A stretch of DNA of 64,000 bases from Pictodentalium vernedei (Eukaryota > Mollusca > Scaphopoda > Dentaliida > Dentaliidae), in the NCBI GenBank assembly GCA_031216915.1, contig CM062297.1, forward strand, positions 531,982,971-532,046,970. Direction: 5' to 3'. The position numbers were made by a program, and so were the translations under genes. The notes under the pieces are model-generated. The model saw only the letters and a program-made list of their open reading frames with translations, searched no databases and had not been told where the DNA came from. Positions 22,156-34,366 of the stretch are shown one piece after another; position 1 is the stretch's first letter; the number at the start of each line of letters is the position of its first letter.

Positions 22156-23973
22156 AAGCCTCCATTAATTCGAAGTCCAAAATGGACTCAGCTTCCGTCA
22201 AATCCGCAGAAAAGAGATGCTCTTTTATCAGAAGTACAGTCTCTTCTGACGAAGAATGCGGTAGAGGTCGTAGAAGACCAGGAATCACCGGGTTTCTACA
22301 GCCATCTGTTTCTGGTTCCGAAACCAGATGGCTCATTCCGTCCAGTCATAGATCTGAGCTGGATAAACAAGCTGATCGTCGCTCCGAAGTTCTATATGGA
22401 GACGATTCGATCAGTCAGAGCGAGTATTCGGGTGAACGACTATGCTACAAGCATAGATCTCAAAGATGCGTACTTTCACGTCATGGTACATCCGACATTC
22501 AGAAAGTATCTATGCTTTGCAGTCCTAGGAGTTGTATATCAATTCCGGGCGATGTGCTTCGGTTTGAACCTAGCGCCCTGGGCTTTCACTCGAATAATGA
22601 ACTCGGTAATGATACATTTCCGAGCTCATTCGTCTGCGGTAACATTGGCCTACCTGGACGACATTCTTCAGAGGTACGGCAACGAGTTAACGCTTCAGAA
22701 CGATGTGCAGAATCTGCTTCAATTACTCCGACGTCTCGGTTTTATTATAAACGAGAAGTCGGATCTGGTGCCGTCCAAGTCATTCACTCATCTGGGAATG
22801 AGCTTCGAGACGCACAACAATCTCGTTCGTCTGCTGTTAACCAGAGCGAAATTAATCAGTTGTTACGCTCGCTATTGTCTTCACTCAGACAAAGTCACGG
22901 CGAGGGAGTTCATGAGACTGATAGGTCTGTGCGGAGCCGCTGCAGATCTCATTCCGATGGGGCGGTTACGCACTCGTCCTCTCCAAATTTTCTTGACTCA
23001 GAATTGGAGTGTAAAGATTCATTCGCTCGATATAGACGTTCTCTTGTCAAATCAAGTGAAACAAGAGATTCAGACTTGGACAAACATTCAGTGGTTGACT
23101 CAGGGAGTTCCACTGCAGTTGCCGGATCCGGGTTTTACGATTATGACGGATACCAGTCAAACAGGTTGGGGTGCAACATTGATCCCAATGGATTCGAAGT
23201 GCCAGGGTCTTTGGGATCCGCAGTTTCTAGGCAAGCACATAAACATGAAGGAAATGATGTCAATTTGGCTTGCATTACGTCATTGGATGAACATTATTCA
23301 GAAAGCACATGTCCAAATCTTGTCCGACAATACGACAGTAGTAGCGTATATCCGGAACCAAGGAGGCACTCATTCCGTTCCGTTATTCAATTTAACGGAA
23401 AGAATCCTTCTGTTTGTTCTAGAACACCAAGTTCTACTTTCGGTCCGTCATATTCCGGGTCGTCTGAATGTATTAGCAGACTCCCTTTCACAGAAGGGTC
23501 GCTTGTTGCCGTCAGAATGGACTCTCATCAAACAGGCATTCAATCAGATTTGCTACCAATGGGAACGGCCAATGATAGACTTATTTGTGACACAACTCAA
23601 CAATCAGTTGCAGACGTATGTGTCACCATGTCCGGATCCCCGAGCATATGCAGTAGACGCTCTATCGATCTCGTGGGACGGAATGATAGGATATGTGTAT
23701 CCTCCAGTGCCATTGATTCAGCAAATATTGCTAAAGATAAAACAATCTCAATGCAAAATTCTATTGGTAGCATCTCTGTCTCCACAGAGACCGTGGATAA
23801 ATCTACTCAGGTGTCTGCTGTGGGACTTACCGCAAAAACTTCCTCCACGAGAGGATCTTCTTTCGCAGGGGAAGTCGCGTCAACTTCATCACAACCCGCA
23901 AGGTCTCAACCTTCACGTATTTCCATTGTGCAGTCCTTCTTACACGGCAAGCATTTTACAGGACGAGCAGTAG
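22156..23973 (+). pseudogene. Reverse transcriptase-RNase H (pol) of element B
   Basis: In the same frame as gag after the TGA at 22153 (aactga where A has aaacga), the frame is open to TAG 23971-23973. It contains L-V-P-K-P-D-G-S-F-R-P, S-I-D-L-K-D-A-Y-F-H (a better match to the family than the G of A), A-Y-L-D-D-I-L, then RNase H T-D-T-S-Q-T-G-W-G-A, K-E, S-D-N and L-A-D-S-L-S. The T-D-T-S variant keeps the catalytic Asp. The last residues of pol are lost because a TAG arises at gagcagtag just before the YR deletion. Only two lesions prevent a full-length product. Confidence 0.85.
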
Positions 23974-24689
23974 ACGCGATTTCTAACTGTAGATTAATTC
24001 CTAAATGGAATTTAGCTTGGGTTCTTCTTAAACTGAAAGAAAAGCCATTTGAGCCTCTTGGGACAGTAGATTTCAAATTCTTGTCTTATAAGACAGCATT
24101 TCTCTTAGCTTTCTCTTCTGCTAGAAGAGTCAGTGAGCTTCATGCACTATCGGTGGACGATTCTCACTATCGTAGTGTTGGGAACACTATTACCTTTACT
24201 ACTAATGTTGGATTTTTAGCTAAGAATCAGGCTCCTAATAAATATCCGGAACCTATTGTTATTAAGGCCCTTCCGTCTTCAGACGGGCATAGGCCTTTAC
24301 TCTGTCCGGTTAGAGCTTTACGTATCTTTAAACGAAGATCTCAGTTTATCAGAAAGGGACAAAAACGCTTCTTTCTGTCTCTGATGCCTAATAGAAAGGA
24401 CATTACGGTCCATTCTATTGCTAGATGGATTCAATTAACTATCCGTACTGCTTATGATAATCTATCTTCAACTCAGCAGTCTGTGCTTAAGATTTCGGCT
24501 CATGAAGTAAGAGCTCTTTCTACATCTTGGGCTTACGCAAATAGTGTTGCTATTACAGATTTAATGAAGGCTGCATATTGGTCTCCGCCATCCACATTCA
24601 CAAATTTTTATCTCAGAAATATTGAGTCCATTTCTGGAGACCTGCATTGTTTAGGTTCGTTATCTGTTGCTCAGAATGTCGTCCACTAA
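23751..24689 (+). CDS. Tyrosine recombinase of element B, uninterrupted but internally deleted
   Basis: From ATG 23751 to TAA 24687-24689 the frame is open for 312 codons, against 405 in A and G. The missing 93 codons are an exact in-frame deletion after N-C-R (about residue 79), removing the predicted core-binding region (N-Y-A-A-K to R-T-L). The catalytic half is complete: S-A-R-R-V-S-E-L with Arg at residues 125-126, H-E-V-R at 251-254, A-A-Y-W-S, and Tyr 287 in N-F-Y-L-R. The frame is in fact open from 22083, across most of pol in the -1 register. Whether a protein without the core-binding part can work is doubtful. The start codon is a choice. Confidence 0.75.
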   Translation: MQNSIGSISVSTETVDKSTQVSAVGLTAKTSSTRGSSFAGEVASTSSQPARSQPSRISIVQSFLHGKHFTGRAVDAISNCRLIPKWNLAWVLLKLKEKPFEPLGTVDFKFLSYKTAFLLAFSSARRVSELHALSVDDSHYRSVGNTITFTTNVGFLAKNQAPNKYPEPIVIKALPSSDGHRPLLCPVRALRIFKRRSQFIRKGQKRFFLSLMPNRKDITVHSIARWIQLTIRTAYDNLSSTQQSVLKISAHEVRALSTSWAYANSVAITDLMKAAYWSPPSTFTNFYLRNIESISGDLHCLGSLSVAQNVVH

Positions 24690-24784
24690 ACAGTTGCAAC
24701 TATAGTTATGCAGGCTTTCTGTTCCGGCAGTGACTCCGTCCTGCTGCCCTCTTCGCTCTGGGCTATTTGACCCAGGGCAAGGGG

Positions 24785-24817
24785 AAGGGGGGGGGGGGTG
24801 GGGGGGGGGGGGGGAGG
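24785..24817 (+). repeat. G-tract after YR, element B
   Basis: Almost uninterrupted G run with two T, about 95 bases after the YR stop; longer than in A. Confidence 0.7.
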
Positions 24818-25163
24818 GTGTTCCCTTAGGTCACCTGCTTTATAGTGAAAAGCAAGGGGATTCCTCCTCCGGAGTCAGTAATTCTGAGTCGTTACCGGGA
24901 TGGTTTTAAAATGTAAAATTAATGTTAAAAATTCATTCATGTCATATTTTTAAAGTGTAGCTTGGTGTGAAGCATTTGTATATGTCATGTGTCAAACGGG
25001 CGTTAATATACAATCCTCGGACACTTTTAAGAGAATATAAAGAGTCTCAATTCTCTGGACTAACTTTATTTATTGGCTTACTTTAAAAATAATTAGTATA
25101 AGGGGTTATACTGGATGTTAATAGAGAACATGAATGTTATTATGCTCAATTATGGAGGATGTT

Positions 25164-25199
25164 GTGTCTTTCTAATTTATCATAAAATAAGAAAGATAC
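25164..25199 (+). other. Conserved hairpin between YR and ICR, element B
   Basis: gtgtctttctaatttat / ataaaataagaaagatac; same position and arms as in A with one extra A. Confidence 0.5.
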
Positions 25200-25297
25200 A
25201 TGTAAAGCCTAATACTCCTTTTCTCCTCGAGGGGTTGACTCTATTTATATAGTTGGATTTTCCTCTATGTCCTAGGCCCTCCAGCCTTTTTACTATT

Positions 25298-25385
25298 CAG
25301 CTATGTCTGGGTCATTGGTACAGTATAAAAATGTTAAAAAATTTATAGTAATTTATATATTTTTTATACTTACCAATGACCCAGA
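25298..25385. repeat. ICR of element B
   Basis: Complement of left end (25298-25332) joined to complement of right end (25333-25385). Confidence 0.92.
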
Positions 25386-25460
25386 CGGGGATGGCCCTCC
25401 CAGGAGTTGGGAACTCATACCTCCCCACTGAGTACATAGCGCTGACCAGGCACTGCCTGT

Positions 25461-25698
25461 AAGAATGATAATTGGCGCCAATTTCGGGACGTCCTTGACA
25501 CTGCGCATGCGCAGTGGAGGCAAAGTATGGAGGACCTTCAGGACATGATTTCTTTTGGTTTTAGATGCAAATTTTGGGGATTGGGGGGGGGGGGGGGCAA
25601 AATTTGTGTTTGGCCCTAGAATTTTAAGAGTTAGCACCAGCTATGTCTGGGTCATTGGTAAGTATAAAAAATATATAAATTACTATAAATTTTTTAAC
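25461..25698 (-). repeat. Right ITR of element B
   Basis: Inverted copy of 18817-19019 with the extra terminal AT-rich stretch. Contains a palindrome at 25500-25515 and an expanded G run near 25583. Confidence 0.9.
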
Positions 25699-26159
25699 TT
25701 TTATTCAAAATTATTTCATGTTCCCTAATTTCGGGGGATAGGCCTGATGTTTACATTCTTGTTATGAAATTTCCACAGTTTGTTCAGAGTTTCCTATTCT
25801 CCCATGCTTTTGGCATAATTTTTGTAATTTTTTTACTGAAATTTCTTGGGAGGTTTGGCTTGGTAACAGATTGTTTATTCTGTTTTTCCCCATGGTTCCG
25901 TCCTCACCCTTGGGTGGTTAGGCGTTTCGGTCATGCATCTACCATCTGATGTACTGCATTTTCTTCTCAGGAAGCCTCTGTTTTACATCGGAAGGGGTTA
26001 AAATTGGTTACTGATTTCAGGCCATATTTCAGTGCCTGGAGTCTTGTTTCCAGTTTTTATTCACTTTGTTTATGTTGACAATGGTTACTTCTGACATTGA
26101 TTCCTTGTCTTCTATTAGTTCTGCTCACAGCCAGATACATTAATATTGTCCGTAAGTGT
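25699..26159 (+). mobile_element. Element X, leader continuation
   Basis: Resumes with 'ttattcaaaattatttcatg' as expected after the insertion site and follows the leader up to the intron donor-like ccgtaagtgtc at about 26150, where homology stops. No gag of X follows. Confidence 0.7.
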
Positions 26160-27765
26160 CAATGAGCTCTGTCAAACAAGATTGAATTGGTTAAATTCCC
26201 AGTTTCTTCATGGGAAAAATTTGCTATTCAAAATTTCAGCATTTTGAGTGCAGAGAGTTAATTGTATATGACATTCAGACACCATTCCTCTGACCATAAA
26301 ATCTTGTAATCTGTCAAGGGTTACTCGGACAATCACTGAATTCCTCACACCTTTTAGACATATTTTGCCTCACAACTCCCAATGTAGGCATTTAATCTGT
26401 TACATGTTGTGTACAGCAGTATGCAAAATTTGATGAGAACGCTCGTTTCATTTGCGTGGTGGTTGCGCAAATTCAAATCTACGCAAATGGATGACTGGTT
26501 AGCCAAAAGTTGCATCTTGAATGGTAAAGTCTGAGTAACATTACTAGTAGAGTGCTAAATTTTTTCTTGGCCTCAAGATTTGTTCACACATTATTGTCTT
26601 GTTGCAATTTATGGGAGAGTGAATTGTAACAATGCAAATCGATGAAGATGAAGTAATTTTACTTCCAAGATAATAAGGACATCCGCAGAATATGAAGTCT
26701 TCAACTTTAGGTACATTGTACCTGCAGTTCAGAATAAAGTCCAAATATGGGCTTCTCTTGCACTCTACCAGTTAACCAGCCTTTCTTGTGTCCAGATAGA
26801 TTTTTAGAATTTTGCCTTGAGAGGCTATATATATATTTCAGTTCTATGCAATATATGAATACTTGTAAATGATTAAAAAAAAACATCTTTCAAGAATTTT
26901 TACATAGCCGAGCGTCCGGTTAGCTATCTCCAAACCACGTGAACGGTCAGTCGGTTTGAGTAATTTTTGAACTTTTGCACACTGGTACAATAACAGAGGT
27001 CAATGAGCTTTGTCAAACAAGATACAGTACATGGAGAGTGGATTGTCACTAAATCACTCATGGGGTGATGTTTTCACTCAATTTTGTGTATGGCAGATCT
27101 CTGATATCTGACGTCTGATTTTCAACTTTGTGTTGGGTACCAAAATGTCCTGAGATTTTGCTTCATGCAGTGAAATTTAATTCTGTTTTCTGTCCTCGAT
27201 AGGAATTTACATCATAGCGTCAACAATTTTCGAGCAATGTGGATAAAATTTGGCAATGCTTGATTTCACTTCCCCCTCTAACAGACTGTTATATAAATTG
27301 AGTGTTAGGTTTTGTAGTTTTGTGGGTAGGGCTGCTTCAAATGGGTGGGGTGTACCTCCAACGTTGTTTACGTCATATCTCCTGTGTCTGATGTCAGATT
27401 TTCAAAATCTTTTCAACTTTTTATTTGGGACCACAAATACTGAAAGGTCACATGGGCAAATCCTCCAAAAGATGAATGAATTTTTAAAAGCGTGTTTTTG
27501 GACCTTCGCCATATTTGACGTCCTAGCATTCAGTTTATTACGTCAGTGCCCATACAAATGTGCCTTGACATCATTCCAACCATCCCTTGTGTTGTGTGTT
27601 TAATTTGTGGAGGGGTATATTTTGGGTTGGAGGGGTGCGAAAACATAAACTGATGTAAAAATGTAAAAAATGACGTTGAATAAGAAAAATCTCAAAACAG
27701 ATATCTCTAGATTTTCCTTGCTCTACAACATACTAAAATTTCATGTAATTCGGACAAACTTTAAT
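26160..27765. other. Non-DIRS spacer with repeat fragments
   Basis: Holds a half copy of the pogo-like palindrome (gagctctgtcaaacaagat near 26163; a weaker one near 27003), the TTAA MITE below, and at 27640-27765 a repeat also found at 35330-35470. The longest open frame (27250-27603) matches nothing I know, lacks splice context and is not supported as a gene. Confidence 0.5.
26541..26775 (-). mobile_element. TTAA-flanked hairpin MITE, family 2, copy 1
   Basis: Ends tagtagagtgct and gcactctaccagTTAA, with a reduced central 'caatttatgggagagtg' hairpin. Same family as 36872-37093 and 50284-50533. Confidence 0.5.
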
Positions 27766-27967
27766 ATTTTTATACTGTACCAATGACCCAGACATAGCTG
27801 GTGCTAACTCTTAAAATATAGGGCCAAACACAAATTTTGCCCCCCAATCCCCAAAATTTGCATCTAAAACTAAAGAAAACATGTCCTGAGAGGCCCTCCA
27901 CACTTCGCCCCTACTGCGCATGCGCAGTGTCAAGGACGTTCCGAAATTGGCGCCATTTATCATTCTA
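27766..27967 (+). repeat. Left ITR of element C
   Basis: Exactly inverted relative to 34530-34720, including private variants (cgcccctactgcgc / gcgcagtaggggcg). Palindrome at 27913-27928. Confidence 0.9.
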
Positions 27968-28627
27968 AGTTTGGCCCTTCATCAGTTAACATCTGACTGA
28001 TCTTTGTGCTTTTAAATCTCAGTTTAAATGATGCCAGACACATAAATATTAGTGAAATGGTGATTCTAAGGAGGATAGAAAAGGAGGAGAGGAAAAGAAT
28101 GTGTGACAGAATATTATCAGGGCTGTAACTTAAAATTTTTTAATGAAATTATGTTAAGTTACCTATTTTCAAGGCAGCAGCCATTTTGTTGTCATTCTGA
28201 TTATTTAGTTACACTGTTTTTACAAGTGTTTTTCCTCTCTCCCTGTCCTTTAAGTTCCCCCTTGCTATTCTCCCATGCTTTTGGCATAATTTCTGTAATT
28301 ATTATTACTAAAATTTCTTGGGAGTTTAGCTGAATAACAGAATGAATTCTGTTCTTTCCCCATGTTTACGTCTTCACCTATGGGTGGTTAGGCGTTGTGT
28401 TCTGCATCTACCATCTGATGTTCTGCAGTTTCTTCCCTGGAAGTCTCTGTTTTGCATCAGATGGTGTATTTTGGTAACTGATTTCGGGCCTGGGTGCCTG
28501 GAGTCTTATTTTAGTGTTTTTACACTCATTGTTTACATTTACAACAGCCCTCTGTGTGAGGGGGGGATTTCTAAATAATAATATCTTTATGTTATTTCAA
28601 TCATAACTAGATACATTATTATTGTTC

Positions 28628-28820
28628 GTAAGTGTTGAATAAATTGTTTAAAATATTTTTAAAATTTTTGTCCACACTTAGGCTTGGGATCCATTGGGGC
28701 TCAACGTTACTTTTCAGAAACTTGGGCTGTTCTGAAAAAATATTTTTTCAAAATATTTTGATTTCAATTATTTTTTCTATATTAATGGATCATATTATTA
28801 TTATGTATTTTGATTGCCAG
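28628..28820 (+). other. Probable leader intron, element C
   Basis: ttc|gtaagt ... gattgccag|ggg; splice signals survive although the ORFs do not. Confidence 0.45.
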
Positions 28821-28857
28821 GGGTTAGTGCGAGTACCAGGACTTGTTTTCTTTTCAC

Positions 28858-31800
28858 ATTGAAAGGATATTGATCAATTGTTTTAAGAGGAAGTCTTCCT
28901 CTGACCTTATTATCATTCTATATGTGGTCAGTGTACTCGCATTAACTCCGGTTCTGTATCGTATGATTTCGATGACAATATGGGAAGCGTATGTCACGGT
29001 ATGTTGTTGGGGATTTGGACACTCCGGTCCTTTCCCCGCAGGGTCACTCTACTTTATCAATTTCTATTTCAGACGATCAAGATTAGGGTGATGTATCTGT
29101 GATGTCTTCCAACAGTGTGCCTCCGTCGTCACAATTAATGAAGGGCTAGCGGAAAAGTGCTCATGTAATACGCCAATTGCCTAAGAGGACCCTAGTAGGT
29201 TCGACGGCCTTTGACGTCCGCTAGCTCGCCCGGTGTAGCGTCCATTCACCGAATGGTTCGGCAGCCGGGTTCGTCCGTTGCGGTCTAGAAGGAATTTTGG
29301 GGTGATGCGAGCACTATAAAATTAACTTAATGCACACCCAGTGACGGCGGATCGGAGGGAGAACGGAGGAAGCCTTTTAGTCCGGTTCATAGCTCGTTCC
29401 GGTCCATCCGGACGGCAAGCGAGAGAGGCCCCTCTCTCGTTCAACAACATCTGGCCCCAGATGTTGTGGTACAAATGTGTCGTTAGCGGAGCATACGTCC
29501 GTCGCTCGGGACGCTCCGTTGTATAGGCAGTCCGCTGAGACTGCTAAGGCTTCCTCTTCTCGTCAGCGCACACGACCGCTCCTTGGCTGCGTGACCGCCG
29601 ATATATTACCAGCTTCGCCGATCAAGGATTCTTCGGCGACCAGGTCACACCATCCGGCAGCCAGGGATTCGAGACCGATGGACTCCGGACGTTCGCATAG
29701 GAAAAGTATGCGGGAGCCATCTGATGCGGAGCTGCCCTCGGCGAAGCAGCGATAGACTGCGCCTCCGCAGGTCTCGACGCCGGACATTCTTGTGCACTTA
29801 GCACAGCTTATCGCAGCATCCCAGCAGCCGACAGAAACGGTGTCGGATCGAGAATTATCCGACAGCGCTGGGTCGGTAGCCGGGGACTCGAGGCCTGCAG
29901 ACTCCGGACGTTCGCATAGGAAGTATGCGGGAGTCAACGTACACGGAGCTTCCAGCGGCAATGCATCGTAAGTCCGCTACTGCACAGGCCTCGGGAACGG
30001 ACGTGCTTTCCTTAATAGCACAGTTTATCGCAGCATCCCAGCATCAACTGAATCTGTCGCATATATTTTATCCGACGATGCTGGGTCGGGACGCTCCGCG
30101 GAAGCGGGTACGGACGTCCGAAAGTTTCATCCGGTCCGACGGGATACCGAAAGGGATTCGGTGGATTTCAAGCTTTCCCTTTCGGAACAACATATGCTGC
30201 GATGCCGGATAAGAAACTGATAGCGTCGGTGGACTTAGAAATTTTTGGTTCGGTTCAGGGACATCGTCCCTCAGTTCCGACATAGTCCAATAATGTCACA
30301 CAAACTTTCGAATTATTGAACGACGCTATATATATTATTATTTTATGCTTGCTATCCAAGCATTTCTGGTTTCTTGTTCGAAGAGTTATGGAGATGTCTT
30401 TCAAAAGTGTGCCTCTGTCGTCATAGTTAATGAAGAGTTAGCGGCAATAAGTGCTCATGGAATATGTCTATCGCTTACGGAGTGACATTCGCTAGCTCAC
30501 CCGGTGTAGCGTACATTCATCGAATGGTTCGGCTGCCGGGTTCGTCTGTTGCGGTCTAGGAAGGAGATTTGGGTGATGCGAGCACTTTAATTACTTTAGT
30601 ACTCACCCAGTGACGGCAGATTGAGGACAGATCGGAGGAAGCCAACAACATAGGGGACCGCATGTTGTGGTTCAGATATTTTACATTCGGAGCATATATC
30701 CGTTGCTCGGGACGCTCCGTTATATTGACAGTCCGAGAGACTGTCTTTAATGCTTCCTCATCCTCACAGCAGGGCACACGACCGCACATTGGCTACGTGA
30801 CCTCGAGTATCCGATCAGTTTCGGCATTCAGTGATTCCACAGCGAATAGGTCGCGCCATCCGGTAGCCAAGGGACACGAGGCCTATACACTCCGTTCGCT
30901 CGCATATTGGAAGTATGCACGGGGTAACGATCTCGGAGCTTCCTGCGGCAATGCATCGTAAGACCGCTGCTCCTCAGGCCTCAGTGACGGACGTGCTATC
31001 CGAGTTAGCACAGTTGTTTCGCAGCATCCCAGCAATTGACGGTTTCTCGGTCGAATCAGGAATTATCCGACGGCGCTGGGTCGGTGCGGTTCGCGGTTGC
31101 ATCAAGCTACGGACGACCGAACGCTTTATAGGGTCCGACAGGATGGCGAAAGGGATTCGAAAGATTTCGAGTTTTCCCTTTAGTAGTATCGGAAGATGCC
31201 TTTCATATCTTCTGGCATTTCTTCCAGTGATTATTTTTCGGACTTCATTGCTGCGATCTTGGATAAGAGACTTATAGCGTCATTGGACTCGGATTTTTCG
31301 ATCGGTACAGGGACTTTGTCCCTGACTTACCGACGCAGTCCAATATTGTCATTACAACATGTGTTTTATTTTTCGACGCTATATATATATATACAAGACG
31401 GCTACTAAGCATGATAGTTTAGTTTCTTGTCCGCGTGGCTCTTTTCTGCCATTTTATCTTTTTTTACATATAGTTTATTTTGGCAGAGCAGGGCATACCG
31501 AGAGTTCATATGCGTCTAGACGGTGTGATTAAAGACTGCATATATTCTTTTTCACCGTTTATGTCTTTTCCAATTTCAATGTTGGGAACGACATTATGTA
31601 TATTAGACTTAACTTAGACGCTTTATTATACGTAATCCGCCTTACTGAGGCGTTATCATTACGTCTTCAAGAAAAGATTTACGGGATATTATTCTCAATG
31701 TAATTTCTTTTGAGGGCAGTAGTTTGTTCACGTATAACTCCGCCCTTCAGTGGCTGATTGGAGTTGGTTAGACGTGATGCAGCCCTAGCTACATCCACGC

Positions 31801-31885
31801 GTGGATAGTAGGTTAAGAACTCTCTCAGAGTCGCTTCGTTCTCGGAGGAGCTTCTCTTCGACGGCAACTTTCCGGCAATCCATGA
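28858..31885 (+). pseudogene. gag remnant of element C, with internal duplications
   Basis: The start ATG is now att. Recognisable blocks include the ctccgtcgtcacaatt segment, ggacgttcgcatagg, and 'agagaggcccctctctcgtt'. The region is longer than in A because it is duplicated: 30386-31300 repeats, in diverged form, 29098-30385, and within the first unit 29875-29950 repeats 29656-29725. Many stops and indels make it non-coding. Confidence 0.7.
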
Positions 31886-32770
31886 ATTGCTTGATTTATA
31901 CATTCTCTTGTCTATCTAGTGTTACAAGAGATTCAGACTGGGGCAAACATTCGGTGGTTGACTCAGAGAGTGCCGCCGCAGTTGCCGGACCCGAGTGTGG
32001 CTGTTATGACGGTTGCCAGTCAAACAGATTGGGATATATACTGATCCCTACGGATTCGAAGTGCCAGGGTCTTTGGGTTCCGCAGTCTTTTAGCTATCAG
32101 TTAACTTCCGCGGAATAATGTTTTTTAGGCTTGCTTTATGTCATTGCATGAACATTATTCAGAAACGCATGCCCAAATTCCTGTCCTTTAATTCGACAGT
32201 AGTGGCGTATCTCCGGAACCAGGGAGGCACTCTTTCGTTTCCGTTATTCAATTTAATGGAAAGAATCCGTCTGTTGGTTATAGTACACCAAGTTCAGTTT
32301 TGGTCCGTCATATTCTGGGTCGTCTGATTGTTTTATCGCACTCCCGTTCTCTTACGGGTCGCTTGTTGCTGTCAGAATGGACTCTCAACAAACAAGTATT
32401 CAATCAGATTTGCTATCTATGGGAGCGCCCAATGATGTTTTATTTATGACACAGCTGGCTAATCAATTGCAGACGTATGTGTTGGCTTGTCCAGATCTCT
32501 GAGCTAATACTGTTAACGCTCTATTGATCGTTAGGACAGAATGATAGGATACGCGTATCCTCCGGCGCTGTTGTTTTTAGCAGGTATTGCTAAGATAAAC
32601 AACCACAATACATTTCTGTTGATAGCATCTCTATCTTCACAGAGATCATGAGTAATTTACTCTCTTGTCTACTGTGGATCTTAACGTGAAATCTTCCTCT
32701 ATGTGAGGATCTTTTTTCACTGGGTAAATCGTGTCATCTTTATCACAACCAGCAAGGTCGCAACCTTCAT
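31886..32770 (+). pseudogene. pol remnant of element C, RT core missing
   Basis: Gag homology at 31880 is joined directly to the RT-RNase H connection ('acaagagattcagactgggg'), a deletion of roughly 1.3 kb that removes the Y-L-D-D active site. Broken RNase H and C-terminal blocks follow (P-L-F-N-L-M-E-R-I at 32240, with stops). No product can be made. Confidence 0.75.
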
Positions 32771-33786
32771 GTATTCCGTTGTGTGGTCCGTATTGCATTG
32801 TAAGCACTGTACTGGACGAGCTTTGGACGCGATTTCTTACTATAGGAGATCCTCTTCTTCGTTATTCTATGCGACTAAAGTGGAGGCTCTTCCGTCGTGG
32901 TGTAGGGATCATTATGTTCATATGGTTGATCCCTCCATACTACTCATTGCTATTTTTTAGTATACTTGTTTCACAAGATCTACTGCAGCCTGTTGTTATT
33001 TAGGTTATAGGTTTATGTTACCTCATACCTATGCACTCTACGATAGTTTACAATTGAGTCTTTTGTCTCTTTATCTAAGTCAGTTAGTAACTTTTTGATA
33101 AATAGACTTAGAATCTTTAGATTAAATTCCTATACGGATTTTAACTTCAGGTTCTTATTTATCTAAGTAATCATTTGAGCCTCTGGAAACAGTAGTTTTC
33201 AAATTCTGACCTTTTAGACAGTAATTCTGTTGGTTTCTCTTTTACTGTAGAGTCAGTGAGTTTCATGCACTATCGATGGATGATTTTCACTTTCATAGTT
33301 TCGGAATCAATACTTCCGTTACTATTTAGGTTGGATTGTTGCATAAGAGTTAGGCTCCTATTATCCGGAACCTATTATTTTAAGGTCCTTCCGTCTTCGT
33401 ATGGGCATAGGCCTTTACTCTTTCCGGGTACAGTTTATGTATTTATAAACAGATATCTGTTTATTACAAGGGCGTAAGCTTCTTCTGTCTTTGATGTCTA
33501 GTAGAAGGACGTTACGCTCCATTTTATTGTTAATGGATTCTATTAACTAGCGTACTGCTTATGGTATATCATTGGCTTAGCAGTTGTGCTTAAGATTTCG
33601 GCTCATGAAGTAAGAGTTCTTCTACTTCTTGGGCTTACATTAATAGTGTTCTATTATAGATTTTTGAAGGCTGCTCATTGCGCTCAGCCATCCATTCATG
33701 AATTTTATCTCAGAAATATCGAGTCCATTTCTGGAGGCCTCTATTGTTAGGTCTATTATCTACTGCTCAGAATGTCATTCACTTAA
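32605..33786 (+). pseudogene. YR remnant of element C
   Basis: Aligns with A from the Met region to the final cacttaa, with many single-base changes and indels. Remnants such as 'gtttcatgcactatcgatgg' and 'ggctcatgaagtaagag' mark the first Arg box and the H-E-V-R box. Not functional. Confidence 0.75.
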
Positions 33787-33881
33787 CAGTTGCTACTATA
33801 GCTAGGTAGGCTGTCTGTTTCGGCAGTGTCTCCGTTCGGCTGCCCTCTTCGCTCTGGGCTATTTGACCCAGGGCAAGAAAA

Positions 33882-33892
33882 AGGGGGGGGGG
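33882..33892 (+). repeat. G-tract after YR, element C
   Basis: Run of about 10 G; the copy in F is longer (about 17). Confidence 0.6.
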
Positions 33893-34224
33893 AGGGTGTT
33901 CCCTTGGGTCACCTGTTTTTACTATGAAAACAAGGGGATACCTCCTCCGGAGTTAGTAATTCTGAGCTGTTATTGGGATGGTTGTTTAGTGAGAAGTTTA
34001 AGTTTATAAAATTCATTCAAGTCTTAGTTTTTAAAGTATAGCTTTTGAATATTGCATATGTCAACGGACATGATTATGCAATTCTCACACACTTTTAGGA
34101 GTATAAGAGTCTCTATTCTCTAGACTTACTTTATTATTGGCTTACTTTAAAAATTATTAGTATAAGGATTATTGGATATTAATAGAGTACATGGATGTAT
34201 GAAGCTCAATTTTTGGAAGGTGTT

Positions 34225-34259
34225 GTATCTTTCTAATTTATCATAAATAAGAAAGATAC
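34225..34259 (+). other. Conserved hairpin, element C
   Basis: gtatctttctaatttat c ataaataagaaagatac, arms matching at 16 of 17 positions, better than in A although the ORFs are ruined. Confidence 0.5.
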
Positions 34260-34366
34260 ATGTAAGGCCTATTACTTCTTTTCCCTACAGGGGATGACTC
34301 TATTTTATTTTATTGAGCGTATTCCATTTTGCTCTATGTCCTTGGCCCTCCAGCCTTTTTACTATT

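Larger units (their letters stand above)
18817..25698 (+). mobile_element. DIRS-type tyrosine-recombinase retrotransposon B
   Basis: 6882 bp, the best-preserved coding copy. Left ITR 18817-19019, leader intron, gag, pol, YR, ICR 25298-25385, right ITR 25461-25698. Visible lesions are a roughly 20-bp gag deletion near 20548, a TGA at 22153-22155, and an in-frame 279-bp YR deletion near 23988 that also clips the end of pol. Inserted at the same homologous position of X as A. Confidence 0.92.

Noticed and set aside
27250-27603. 117-codon open frame as a gene
   Set aside because: No recognisable domain, no splice or promoter context, and it sits in repeat-derived spacer.
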